Source of the DNA: JBCBSZ01 sp039185015 | GTDB lineage: Bacteria > Actinomycetota > Acidimicrobiia > Acidimicrobiales > Poriferisodalaceae | Direction of reading: 5' to 3' | Assembly (NCBI GenBank): GCA_039185015.1 | Contig: JBCDAU010000013.1 | Coordinates: forward strand, 71,149 to 135,148 | Length of the DNA: 64,000 nucleotides | In this document: positions 7,948 through 16,200 of the stretch, one piece after another | How the letters are laid out: each line of letters starts with the position of its first letter | Position numbering within the stretch: the first letter of the stretch is position 1 | Program-made: the position numbers and the translations under genes | The notes under the pieces: model-generated | What the model was told of the DNA's origin: nothing | Seen by the model: only the letters and a program-made list of their open reading frames with translations | Databases searched by the model: none

Positions 7948-8810
7948 TCTCGGTCCTGGCGGCCCTCCTGGCAGGCGCAGGGGTGTGGCTGCTCGTCATG
8001 CCGAGCGCTGGTGCGACATCGGATCGGACCGAGGCTCGATCCGTGGAGGATCGCGCTCGCACGTGGCTGCGACAGGCCGGCCTGGATGACGTCGGACCCA
8101 TCGAGTTCGCCACCACCTGCGCCGGTGTCGCGCTGATCGGTGGCACCGTCGGTTGGCTCCTCTTCGCTGGCGTTCCCGCCGCGCTGCTGACAGCAGGTTT
8201 CGCCGCCACGGCCCCGGCCGCCGGCTTCCGCAATCGACGACGCCGACGGCGAGAGCGAGCGCGAGATGCCTGGCCGCGGGTCCTCGAACAGATCCGCCTC
8301 AACGCCACGAGCCTGGGCATGTCGCTGCCGAGAGCGGTCTTCGAGGCGGGCCGAGGTGCCCCGCCCGGGCTCAGCGAGGCCTTCGTCCGCGCCGAGCGCG
8401 TGTGGAAGGTGAGCGGCGATTTCGGCCGAGCGCTCGACGTGCTCAAGCACGAGCTCGGCGATGCGACCGCCGACGCCGTTGCCGAGACGCTGTTGGTCGC
8501 GCACGAGGCAGGCGGGACCGATCTCGCCCCTCGGCTCCTCGCTCTTGCCGAGGATCGACACACCGACCTCCGAGCCCGCCGCGACGCCCGGGCCCACCAG
8601 GCCGGCGCCCGCTTCGCCCGGGCCTTCGTGCTCGTCGTGCCGGTCGGGATGGCGCTCGTCGGCCTCACGATCGGCGAGGGCCGCGCGGCCTACGCGACCG
8701 CAGGCGGCCAGCTGACCGTCGTCGCTGCGCTGGCAGCCCTCGGCCTGTGCTGGATGTGGTCGGGACGGATCCTGCGGCTGCCGGAAGACGAGCGGGTGTT
8801 CGGCGCATGA
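7944..8810 (+). CDS. tadB: Tad pilus inner-membrane platform protein TadB-like
   Basis: 288 residues from GTG 7944, overlapping the tadA stop by 4 bases. There are hydrophobic segments at the N-terminus (ISVLAALLAGAGVWLLV), around residues 55-90 and at the C-terminus. Between them is a cytoplasmic T2SS-F-like domain (LPRAVFEAGRGAPPGLSEAF, DALADAVAETLLVAHEAGG-type pattern). TadB and TadC form the membrane base that transmits ATPase motion to pilin insertion. It ends in an ATGA overlap with tadC. Confidence 0.85.
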   Translation: MISVLAALLAGAGVWLLVMPSAGATSDRTEARSVEDRARTWLRQAGLDDVGPIEFATTCAGVALIGGTVGWLLFAGVPAALLTAGFAATAPAAGFRNRRRRRRERARDAWPRVLEQIRLNATSLGMSLPRAVFEAGRGAPPGLSEAFVRAERVWKVSGDFGRALDVLKHELGDATADAVAETLLVAHEAGGTDLAPRLLALAEDRHTDLRARRDARAHQAGARFARAFVLVVPVGMALVGLTIGEGRAAYATAGGQLTVVAALAALGLCWMWSGRILRLPEDERVFGA

Positions 8811-9706
8811 GCCGCTGGGTGGTCCTTGCCGTGGTCCCGATGTGGGCCGGCTCGGCGCTCCTGTTCGCGACGCTGCCCATCATGCGACGTGGCCCGCTCG
8901 GCCGTCGTCTCCTCCCTCACGTCCCGGGCGCCGTCGTGCCCACGAGCAGCGCAGGTTCAGGCTCGCTCCTGGCGGTGATCGAGCCCATCGCCGCCGACTG
9001 GAGCGACCGGTTCGCACGGACGCTCGGACTCGGCGACGACCTCCGACGACGACTCGACCTCGTCGGGGACCGGCGACCGCCCGCCGCCTTTCGCCTCCGT
9101 CAGCTCGCGACAGCGGTCGCTGCGCTGCTCGTCGTCGCCGCCATCGCTGCCACCGCCGGAGCGTCAGGTCTCCTGGTGAGCGGCAGCGCGATCGCCACCG
9201 GACTGCTGGCGTTCCTGGCCGTCGACGAGGCGCTCTCGCAGCGGGCCCGTCGGGAGCAGCGACGCCGGAGGGACGAGCTGCCGGTGGTCGCCGAGCAGCT
9301 CGGGATGCTGATCGCTACGGGGTACTCGCTCCCCGCCGCCATCGGCCGCCTCGGGGAGCGTGGACGGGGTCGGACGAGCGACGACCTCCGTCGCGTCGCA
9401 GCGAACATCGCACAGGGCGTGGACGAGACCGTCGCGCTGCGCGCCTGGGCCGACACCGTCGAGCTCGACGGCGCGCATCGGCTCGTGTCGATCCTCGCGC
9501 TGCATCGCTCGACGACCGACCTCGGTCGGCTGATCTCGCAGGAAGCACGCACGATCCGCGACGAGCTCCACCGCGAGCTGCTGGCCTCCCTCGAACGGCG
9601 GACCCAGCAGGTCTGGATCCCGGTCACGGTGGCGACGCTCGTGCCCGGCGTGATGTTCCTGCTCGTGCCGTTCCTCGCCGCCGTCCGTTCCTTCACCGAC
9701 CTCTGA
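8807..9706 (+). CDS. tadC: Tad pilus inner-membrane platform protein TadC-like
   Basis: 299 residues from ATG 8807 (ATGA overlap with tadB). Membrane segments are near residues 1-20, about 100-135 and at the C-terminus (TVATLVPGVMFLLVPFLAAV). The T2SS-F domain shows LPVVAEQLGMLIATGYSLPA and VALRAWADTVELDG. It is a partner of TadB in the pilus base. The next gene, the pilin, follows after 13 bases with AGGAG in front. Confidence 0.85.
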   Translation: MSRWVVLAVVPMWAGSALLFATLPIMRRGPLGRRLLPHVPGAVVPTSSAGSGSLLAVIEPIAADWSDRFARTLGLGDDLRRRLDLVGDRRPPAAFRLRQLATAVAALLVVAAIAATAGASGLLVSGSAIATGLLAFLAVDEALSQRARREQRRRRDELPVVAEQLGMLIATGYSLPAAIGRLGERGRGRTSDDLRRVAANIAQGVDETVALRAWADTVELDGAHRLVSILALHRSTTDLGRLISQEARTIRDELHRELLASLERRTQQVWIPVTVATLVPGVMFLLVPFLAAVRSFTDL

Positions 9707-9719
9707 ACAGGAGACACCG

Positions 9720-9929
9720 ATGTCCGACCACCTGCTCCGCGCTGTCGCCCTCGCACAGGCGCACCTTCCCGAGCTCGAGCGCGACGAGCGGGGCGAGGGT
9801 GTGATCTCGGCCGCCATCGTCGTGCTGATCATGGCGCTGCTCGGCGCCGCCATGTGGGTGGCGTTCAACGGCATCTTCACCGACGCCACGAACCGAGCGG
9901 GCAACGAGGTCGGCCGGATCGGTGGCTGA
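9720..9929 (+). CDS. Flp/DUF4244-like pilin
   Basis: A 69-residue protein: short charged leader, then GEGVISAAIVVLIMALLG, a single hydrophobic helix directly after a Gly, and a short polar tail. Size, position after tadC and the Gly-hydrophobic junction match actinobacterial Flp-type pilins, so it is the probable pilus subunit. The prepilin peptidase cleavage site is presumably near RGEG, but the classical Glu at +5 is absent, and no prepilin peptidase gene is in the window. AGGAG lies 8 bases upstream. Confidence 0.75.
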   Translation: MSDHLLRAVALAQAHLPELERDERGEGVISAAIVVLIMALLGAAMWVAFNGIFTDATNRAGNEVGRIGG

Positions 9930-10296
9930 CGAACGGGACGACCGCGGCGGCGGCCAGATCAGCGCCGCCGTCGGTGTCACCGTTCTGCTCCTCACCCTCC
10001 TGCTCACCGTCCACGTGCTCCTCGGCGCGTGGGCGTCGAGCCGCCTCGGAGCCCTCGCCCACGAGTCAGCTCGGCTCGTCGCCGAGTCACCGGATCCCGG
10101 GACCGGCGAGGGCCGAGCGCGGGCGATGCTCGCGTCGATCGAACCCGACGCCCGCCTCGAGATCCGCGTCGTCGCCGGATCCCCGGCCACCGTCGAGGCG
10201 ACGGTGACGATGCCGGGCCCGACGCTCGCCGGCACCGTGGCGCCCTTCGCCACGATCGAGCGCTCCGCTCGACTGCCGATCGAGGCCGTCGGATGA
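9922..10296 (+). CDS. TadE-like minor pilin
   Basis: 124 residues from GTG 9922, overlapping the pilin stop by 8 bases. Charged N-terminus, then GGQISAAVGVTVLLLTLLLTV as one membrane helix, then a periplasmic domain with alternating beta-type sequence. This is the TadE/TadF pseudopilin plan, with a helix that packs with the pilin and a globular head. It overlaps the next gene by ATGA. The exact subtype cannot be told from sequence alone. Confidence 0.7.
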   Translation: MADERDDRGGGQISAAVGVTVLLLTLLLTVHVLLGAWASSRLGALAHESARLVAESPDPGTGEGRARAMLASIEPDARLEIRVVAGSPATVEATVTMPGPTLAGTVAPFATIERSARLPIEAVG

Positions 10297-10742
10297 CGAC
10301 GCACCGCGGCGACCGCGGCGAGGCCGGCGTGGTCCTGCTGCCCCTCGTGTTGCTGGCCGTCTACGGCTTCGGGCTGCTGGCCATCGGCGTCTGGCGGGTG
10401 AGCGAGAGCGCCGGTGCGGTCACCGATGCCGCCCGCGCCGGCGCCCGCACCTTCGTCGAGGTGCCCGCAGCGACATCCGCCACACAGGCTGCCGGCGCCG
10501 CTCGCGCCGCAGCCGAGTCATCCGCTCGCGCCGGCGGTCTCGATGACGTGAAGGTCACCATCGACGGCGACGGCAATCGATCCCGATGCTCCGTCGTCGA
10601 GGTGACCGTCACTGGCCGGGTGCCCGCGCTCAGCGTGCCGTGGGTCGGCGAGATCGCCGCCACCTCGGTCAGTGCGACGCACCGGCAGACCATCGACCCG
10701 CTCCGCTCCGGCCTCGAGGGGGAGGCGACGTGCCTCGGGTGA
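10293..10742 (+). CDS. TadE-like pilus assembly protein
   Basis: 149 residues from ATG 10293. GEAGVVLLPLVLLAVYGFGLL is a single N-terminal helix. It is followed by an alanine-rich stretch (about 40-75) and a domain with VEVTVTGRVPALSVPWVGE. Paired TadE-like proteins are usual in Tad loci. It overlaps the next gene by 13 bases. Confidence 0.7.
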   Translation: MTTHRGDRGEAGVVLLPLVLLAVYGFGLLAIGVWRVSESAGAVTDAARAGARTFVEVPAATSATQAAGAARAAAESSARAGGLDDVKVTIDGDGNRSRCSVVEVTVTGRVPALSVPWVGEIAATSVSATHRQTIDPLRSGLEGEATCLG

Positions 10743-11143
10743 CCGACGATCGCGGCAGTGCGGTGCTGCTGGTGCCGGCTGCGGTGCTGATCGTGCTCGG
10801 CCTCGCGATGTTGACCGTGGATGGCAGCCGGGCGTTGCTCGCCCAACGCCGAGCGGCCGCGGCGGCCACGGCGGTCGCCAACGACCTGGCTGCCCTCGGT
10901 GTCGACCGCGCCGGGTTCCAACTCGACGGCGAGCTCCGGTTGCTGCCGGAACCGGAGCTGCGGGGGCTGGCGACGGCGCTGGTCGCCGACGGCGTCGTGA
11001 CGGTACGGAGGGTCGACGACCGCTCGGTCGAGGTCCGCGTCGAGATCACGGTGACGCCGTGGTGGGGACGAGGCGCGCTCCCCGGGCTCGGCGAGCTGCG
11101 CGTCGGAGCAACGGCCCGCGGCGACCTCGAGGGTGACGTGTGA
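10730..11143 (+). CDS. TadG-like (helicase/secretion neighbourhood) pilus protein
   Basis: 137 residues from GTG 10730, with a strong GGGGGAGG Shine-Dalgarno 4 bases upstream inside the preceding gene. DDRGSAVLLVPAAVLIVLGL is the N-terminal helix, followed by VDGSRALLAQRRAAAAATAV, the pattern of TadG-like proteins (flp pilus-assembly TadG-like N-terminal domain). It completes the secretion-apparatus block before the pseudokinase gene. Confidence 0.65.
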   Translation: MPRVTDDRGSAVLLVPAAVLIVLGLAMLTVDGSRALLAQRRAAAAATAVANDLAALGVDRAGFQLDGELRLLPEPELRGLATALVADGVVTVRRVDDRSVEVRVEITVTPWWGRGALPGLGELRVGATARGDLEGDV

Positions 11144-11189
11144 ACACTTTTCGTGTAGTTTCATGTATCTTCGACGAAGGGAGGGCGGG

Positions 11190-12341
11190 ATGCCGGTCCA
11201 ACTGCGGATGATCGATGGGCGAGCGACGGCGGTGAAGACGCGGCCGGGGCCAGATGGTCCTGCGGCCCTCGCAGCGGAGCTGTCGCTCCTGCGTTCCCTC
11301 GATCTCCCCGGAGTGGTCCGGCTCGCCTCCGAGGCGCTCACCGACGAACCGGCGCTGCTCCTCGACGGATCGGGGACGTCGACGTTGGCGACCACGACGC
11401 CCGATCCCGAGCAGGTCCGGATGATCGGTCGACACCTCCTCGAGACCGTGCGAGCGCTGCACGAGTCCGGCATCGCCCACGACGCGATCGAGCCGTCTCA
11501 CGTGCTCTGGGCCCCCAACCGCGAGCCGGTGCTGTGCGGTTTCGGCGCTGCGACCTCGGATGGCGACCAGGACGCCGACATCGAGGCGCTCGCCGAGATG
11601 CTCGCCGACCTCCTCCCCGAGGGCGATCCACTCCGCGCCGAGCTGGCCCGGGTCGACGGCGACCTCGCTCGACTCGATGCGGCGCTCACCCAGTCCGCCC
11701 GGCCGCCTTCGGGTCCGCGACTCCCCGCCCCGGACCGGCCGGCGTCCGATCCTGCTGGACGACGCCGCCTGGTGATCACGTCCGGCGCAGCGGCGCTCGG
11801 GCTGGTGGTGCTGGTCGTCGTCGCGCTGCTCGCAGGACCCTTCGGCGGCCAGGCCCCGTCGACGAACACCGTCGCCGAGCCACCCCCAACCGAACCGCTG
11901 CCGACGACGACCAGCGCGGTGCCCGAGCCGACCCGGTCGGATCCCCTGGTGTGGCCCGAGCCGGCGAACGAGGCGATCGCCTGCAATAGCCGGAGCGGCA
12001 CGCTCGGCTCCGCCGACGTCGACGGCGACGGCTGCACGGAGCCGATCGATCGCGACGGCGACGTCGTCAGCGCGGGCGCACGCCGGTGGCGAGTCGGCGA
12101 GACCGGCGACCACGTCGCGTTGGGCGACTGGTGGTGCTCGGGCTCGACCACGCTCGCCCTCGTCACGGCGACGAGCGGCGACGTGCACGTCTTCTCCGGC
12201 TGGCCAACCGACGAACCGGCGACGGTTCCTGCGACCACGACGGTGGGACCCGCCTCGGGTGTGCAGGTGGCGGCTGCCGACGGCTGCGACGTGCTCGTGA
12301 TCGAGCTCGCCGACGGATCCGTGCGGGAGGTGACACCGTGA
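11190..12341 (+). CDS. Membrane-anchored protein pseudokinase with extracytoplasmic domain
   Basis: 383 residues. ATG 11190 is chosen for the strong GAAGGGAGGG leader; an earlier in-frame ATG at 11133 lacks one. The cytoplasmic part resembles a Ser/Thr kinase, with Lys16 in TAVK and the helix HLLETVRALHESGIAH. The catalytic residues are missing: HRD is H97-D98-A99, the KPxN position reads EPSH and DFG is G117-F118-G119. The ATP-gripping glycine loop is also absent. A transmembrane helix lies near 193-215 (GLVVLVVVALLAG), then a Pro/Thr linker and an outer domain with SADVDGDGCTEP, a calcium-loop-like motif. It sits 46 bases after the pilus genes and overlaps the LysM gene (GTGA). A regulatory or scaffolding role is inferred. 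Confidence 0.65.
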   Translation: MPVQLRMIDGRATAVKTRPGPDGPAALAAELSLLRSLDLPGVVRLASEALTDEPALLLDGSGTSTLATTTPDPEQVRMIGRHLLETVRALHESGIAHDAIEPSHVLWAPNREPVLCGFGAATSDGDQDADIEALAEMLADLLPEGDPLRAELARVDGDLARLDAALTQSARPPSGPRLPAPDRPASDPAGRRRLVITSGAAALGLVVLVVVALLAGPFGGQAPSTNTVAEPPPTEPLPTTTSAVPEPTRSDPLVWPEPANEAIACNSRSGTLGSADVDGDGCTEPIDRDGDVVSAGARRWRVGETGDHVALGDWWCSGSTTLALVTATSGDVHVFSGWPTDEPATVPATTTVGPASGVQVAAADGCDVLVIELADGSVREVTP

Positions 12342-13027
12342 ACCACCGACACGGCCCCGCCATCGGGATGCTCGCCGGCGGCTCGCTGGCGGTCGCCATC
12401 GGGCTCACGGCCGGCCGATGGACCACTCCGGACGATGCGGCGACCGAGTTGGCCGGGGTCACGATCCGCGCCGCGCTGGTCGGTATCGGCTCCTACGCCG
12501 CGCTCGTCGGCGCACTCGCTCTGACTGCGGTGGTGTTCGGCTGGGGTACGGCTCGGGTTTGGGCGGTGCGGCTCGGCGGTGCCCGGTGGGGGCTCGCCGT
12601 CAGCCTCGGTGTCGCTGCGATGGCGAGCTCGCCGACGATGGCGGGCGCCGCGACCGAGTCCGTGCCAGCTCCGTCGACGCAGAGTCTCACTCCCCTCCCG
12701 ACGACGCCGTCGACGTCGGGACCCGCGCCGCTGGCGTCGTTGGTACCGCTCCCGGTCGACGAAGACGACGCTCCGATCGTCGACGCCGTCGACCCGGTCG
12801 TCGCGGCGACGGACGCCGCCATCGCCGAGTGGACCGTCGGACAGGGCGACCATCTCTGGTCGATCGCCGAGCACGTCGTCATGGAGGAACAACCCGACGC
12901 CGACGACGCGGCGATCACCGGGTACTGGCTCGCGCTCATCGACGCCAACCGGGAGCGGTTGGTCGTGCCCGACAACCCCGACCTGATCGTGCCCGGCCAA
13001 CAGCTCGTCCTGCCGCCCGTGAACTGA
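12338..13027 (+). CDS. Membrane protein with C-terminal LysM domain
   Basis: 229 residues from GTG 12338, coupled to the pseudokinase gene by a GTGA overlap. Hydrophobic segments at about 8-28, 45-75 and 85-105 are followed by a Ser/Thr/Pro linker (about 105-130). Residues about 165-228 are a LysM module: EWTVGQGDHLWSIAEHV opening and VPGQQLVLPP closing. LysM binds peptidoglycan. A wall-anchored protein at the end of a pilus operon could fix or guide the apparatus at the wall; this role is inferred. Confidence 0.75.
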   Translation: MNHRHGPAIGMLAGGSLAVAIGLTAGRWTTPDDAATELAGVTIRAALVGIGSYAALVGALALTAVVFGWGTARVWAVRLGGARWGLAVSLGVAAMASSPTMAGAATESVPAPSTQSLTPLPTTPSTSGPAPLASLVPLPVDEDDAPIVDAVDPVVAATDAAIAEWTVGQGDHLWSIAEHVVMEEQPDADDAAITGYWLALIDANRERLVVPDNPDLIVPGQQLVLPPVN

Positions 13028-13042
13028 GGCGCCGGAGACATC

Positions 13043-13098
13043 GGGCTCTCGGCGGCCAGGACGTCCCCTCACCCACCGCCGGCATCGTCGCCTTCGCC
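13043..13098 (+). pseudogene. Relic of a repeat-domain C-terminus
   Basis: Between the LysM gene and the giant SGNH gene, the plus strand encodes LGGQDVPSPTAGIVAFA, nearly the last residues of the protein at 3399-5273 (LGGQDIPSPIVGIAAFA). The match holds at the DNA level (TCGGCGGCCAGGAC shared). No start or upstream part of the gene remains, so it looks like the leftover of a deleted or recombined paralog. Confidence 0.6.
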
Positions 13099-13239
13099 AG
13101 CAGCTCGAGCACCGCTTCGTACCACCATCGACCGGGCTCGCCGCTACGACGGGCGATCTCCGTCGACGACGACGATCGTCTTGCGTGGCTGTTGACCACG
13201 CGTAGTGGCCCACTCGGGAGACGCCGAGACGTCGAGCCC

Positions 13240-13245
13240 TAGGTT
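13240..13245 (+). promoter_or_regulatory. Candidate -10 box of the giant SGNH gene
   Basis: TAGGTT (TANNNT type) 30 bases before the ATG, followed by GGGAGGGG as ribosome binding site. No clear -35 was found. Similar TAGGNT boxes occur ahead of several other genes here. Confidence 0.35.
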
Positions 13246-13275
13246 CAGCTCGCGAGACAGCGGGAGGGGTCGAGG

Positions 13276-16200
13276 ATGAGTCGTTGGTACCGGACGATCG
13301 CGCTCACGACGGCGCTCGGACTCCTGGCGACGCTCACGATCGTCGTCAACACCATCAGCCGCCCCGAGCCTGCGGCCGCCTTCGATGGAACGGCCGCGTT
13401 CAACGACACCGCGGTCGGTGAGGGAGCCCTGTTCGTCGTTCCCGACGGCAACGGCGGCTGGAAGGGCGCTCTCGCCGGTGCGGACATCGGCGGCGACTTC
13501 CCGTTCGCGTACCTGTTCGCGGCGACGATCGACGCGAACGGGCAGACCACCAAAACGCTGGTCTGGCAGAACAGCGTCGAGTTCGGTGGGTTCATCGACT
13601 CGATCGCGACGAACAGCAACGGCGACTTCGTTGCGGTGACCGTCGACAACTTCGACCAGCGAACACTGCGGGGCTTCACCGCAGCCGGAGCACCGCTGTT
13701 CTCCGTCGGCCTGGCAGAGGGGTTCTACGAACTCGGTTGGATGAGCGACTCGATGTTCTACGCCGCCCAACGGACCTTCCGTCGAGGGGACACGCCGGCG
13801 AGTGCTGAGGTTCGGACGTTCAACGCTGATGGCAGCCCGATCGCCGGCCCGTTCGCGGTCACCGCCGGTGACATCTGGCAGACAGCACCCGGGGATGAGG
13901 ACTTCGTCGTCCTCGCCGGCCCGAACGAGGTCGACGGGACCCCGACCCTCACCCGGTACAGCGCCGGGGGGACCGTCGTCGACGCTGTCACCGCTCCGGC
14001 GAACACACGGTTCGTGCACCCGCGGGGAAGGCTCGGCTGGTTCCTGCGTGCCGGAACCGGTCTGGTCGGCTCGGGCTGGCAGATGTACACGGTCGACACC
14101 GAGCTGGCCGTCAGCGAACCCATCCAGTACACGAGCCCGGACTCGACGCTGTCCTCCTACCAGTTCGCGACCGGTCCCGACGGCTCCGGGATCCTCAAAG
14201 TGCCGACACGGTCGTTCACCGAAGCGATCGTCCAGCACGTCTCCCCGAACGGTCAGCCGTTCGGGGATCCCCTCACCGTCGACGTCGAAACCGGCGATCT
14301 GTTCTTCAACTTCTGCTGCAGCTTCAACGTCGGCGGCCTCGGACAGACCCTCACCGGGTTCACGACCGGCACCGCAGCCCGCAACGGTCGCGACCTCAAC
14401 CTGTACGTCGTCGACACCAGCATCGACGCCGTCCGTGCCGTCATCGACATCGAGCAGGACTTCGACAACGAGATCCTCTTCGTCGACCCGACCCCCGCAG
14501 GGGCGTTCTACGAGAGGATCCAGTTCATCAGCGACAACTCGTCCGCTCCGGCCGACGACCCGATCGTCGATGTCGAGTGGACCTGGGAACGAACCGACAT
14601 CGACGACGGAGCCGACCCGGTCGATCTCGGAGGTGGCACCGAGCAGTCACCGTTCATGCACTTCGTCCTCCCACCCGGCGAGCTCCAGGACTGGGAGGCG
14701 ACCTTGAAGGTCACCACTCGGTCGGGTCTCGAAGCCGAGACGACCGAGGAGTTCTACCTCGCCGGTCCCGCCGCCAACGGTTTCGATGTCGTCGTCTTCG
14801 ACGACCCCGACATCACCTACCCGGACACGCTTCGAGGTGGGGCGTACCCACCGAGCGGACACACCGACACGGTCGTGTTCGAGCATCGCTCTGTGCAGCA
14901 CACCGGCGGCTCTGCCTCGACACTGGCAGTCACCCGGGTCGAGTGGTCCGACCCGTCTGCGGTCACCGTGACGTCGGTGACCGGCAGCCCTGACGTGAGC
15001 CCGCTGGCACCCTACGAACCGATCCTGAACTGGGAGGCGAGCACGCCGACGCCGGATCGCACCGAGTCGCGTCACGAGTTCGAACCCCTCGCGGCCGGCG
15101 AGTTCGAGGTGACGTTCACCGCCGACATCATCGATCCGGTCTTCAGCCAGTTCGAACGGCAGGTCACCGCGACCCAGACGGTGTTCCTGATCGGGGCTGA
15201 CGTCGCCGCGGGCGCTGATGGGTTCGACGACCCCGAGAACCCCGGAACGGTCGCAGCTGGGCTTCCCGGTGAGATCCTCATCGAGTACGCCAACGACGGA
15301 TTCGGTGACGGTGAGGTCGAACTGACACTCCCCGAGATCGACGGCTACGAGCTCTCGATCCCGGAGGACCAGCAGACGTTCACGGTCGCCCCGGAAGAGA
15401 CGGCGACGGTTGCGCTGACCGTGACCACGAACCGGGCCGGTCCGGTCGTCATCCCGATCGAAGCGAAGGTGACCGACACCGCGACCGGGCAGCTGTCCGA
15501 CCCGGCCGACATCGTCCTCCAGGTCAACGTGATCGCCGGGTTCGAATGGGAAGCCCCACCCCGCCTCGAACGTCCCGAGGGGCGGGAGATCCCGAACCTC
15601 CCCGACGATGACACGTTCGAGGATCAGGCCCTCGTGCAACACGCCGACTACCCGATCGACGTGACCCTCACCGACGTCGCCGACTGCAACACCGAGATCA
15701 TCTGGGATGTCGTGGAGCTCGTCGACCATGACGACGACCCGACGACACCACCGATCCGCGAGGAACTCGAGATCGACCCGGAGATCGTCGACGCCGCGCT
15801 CTGCGAGTTCCGGTTCAGGTTCGCCAACGAAGGCGACTTCGAGATCGACGTCACCATCGACGACGAACAGGTCGCGTTCGGTGGTGTCACCGTCGAAGAC
15901 GTGCTCTACGTCATCATCGGCGACAGCGTCGCATCCGGCGAGGGAAACCCGGACATCCCCCTGTCGATCCAAGGTGACGACGAGTGGGTCAACGCCGAGT
16001 GCCGCCGGTCGATCAACAGCGGTGCCGCCCAGGCCGCGTACGACCTCGAAGAGGAGTCCGACTTCTCCACGGTCACCCTCGTCCACGTCGCGTGCTCCGG
16101 GGCGACGATCCGCAACGGCGTCCTCGGGCAGCAGGCATCCACCAGCGGAGACGACAGCTTCGTCGGCCCGCCGGTCCCCGGACAGCTCGACATCGTCGAG

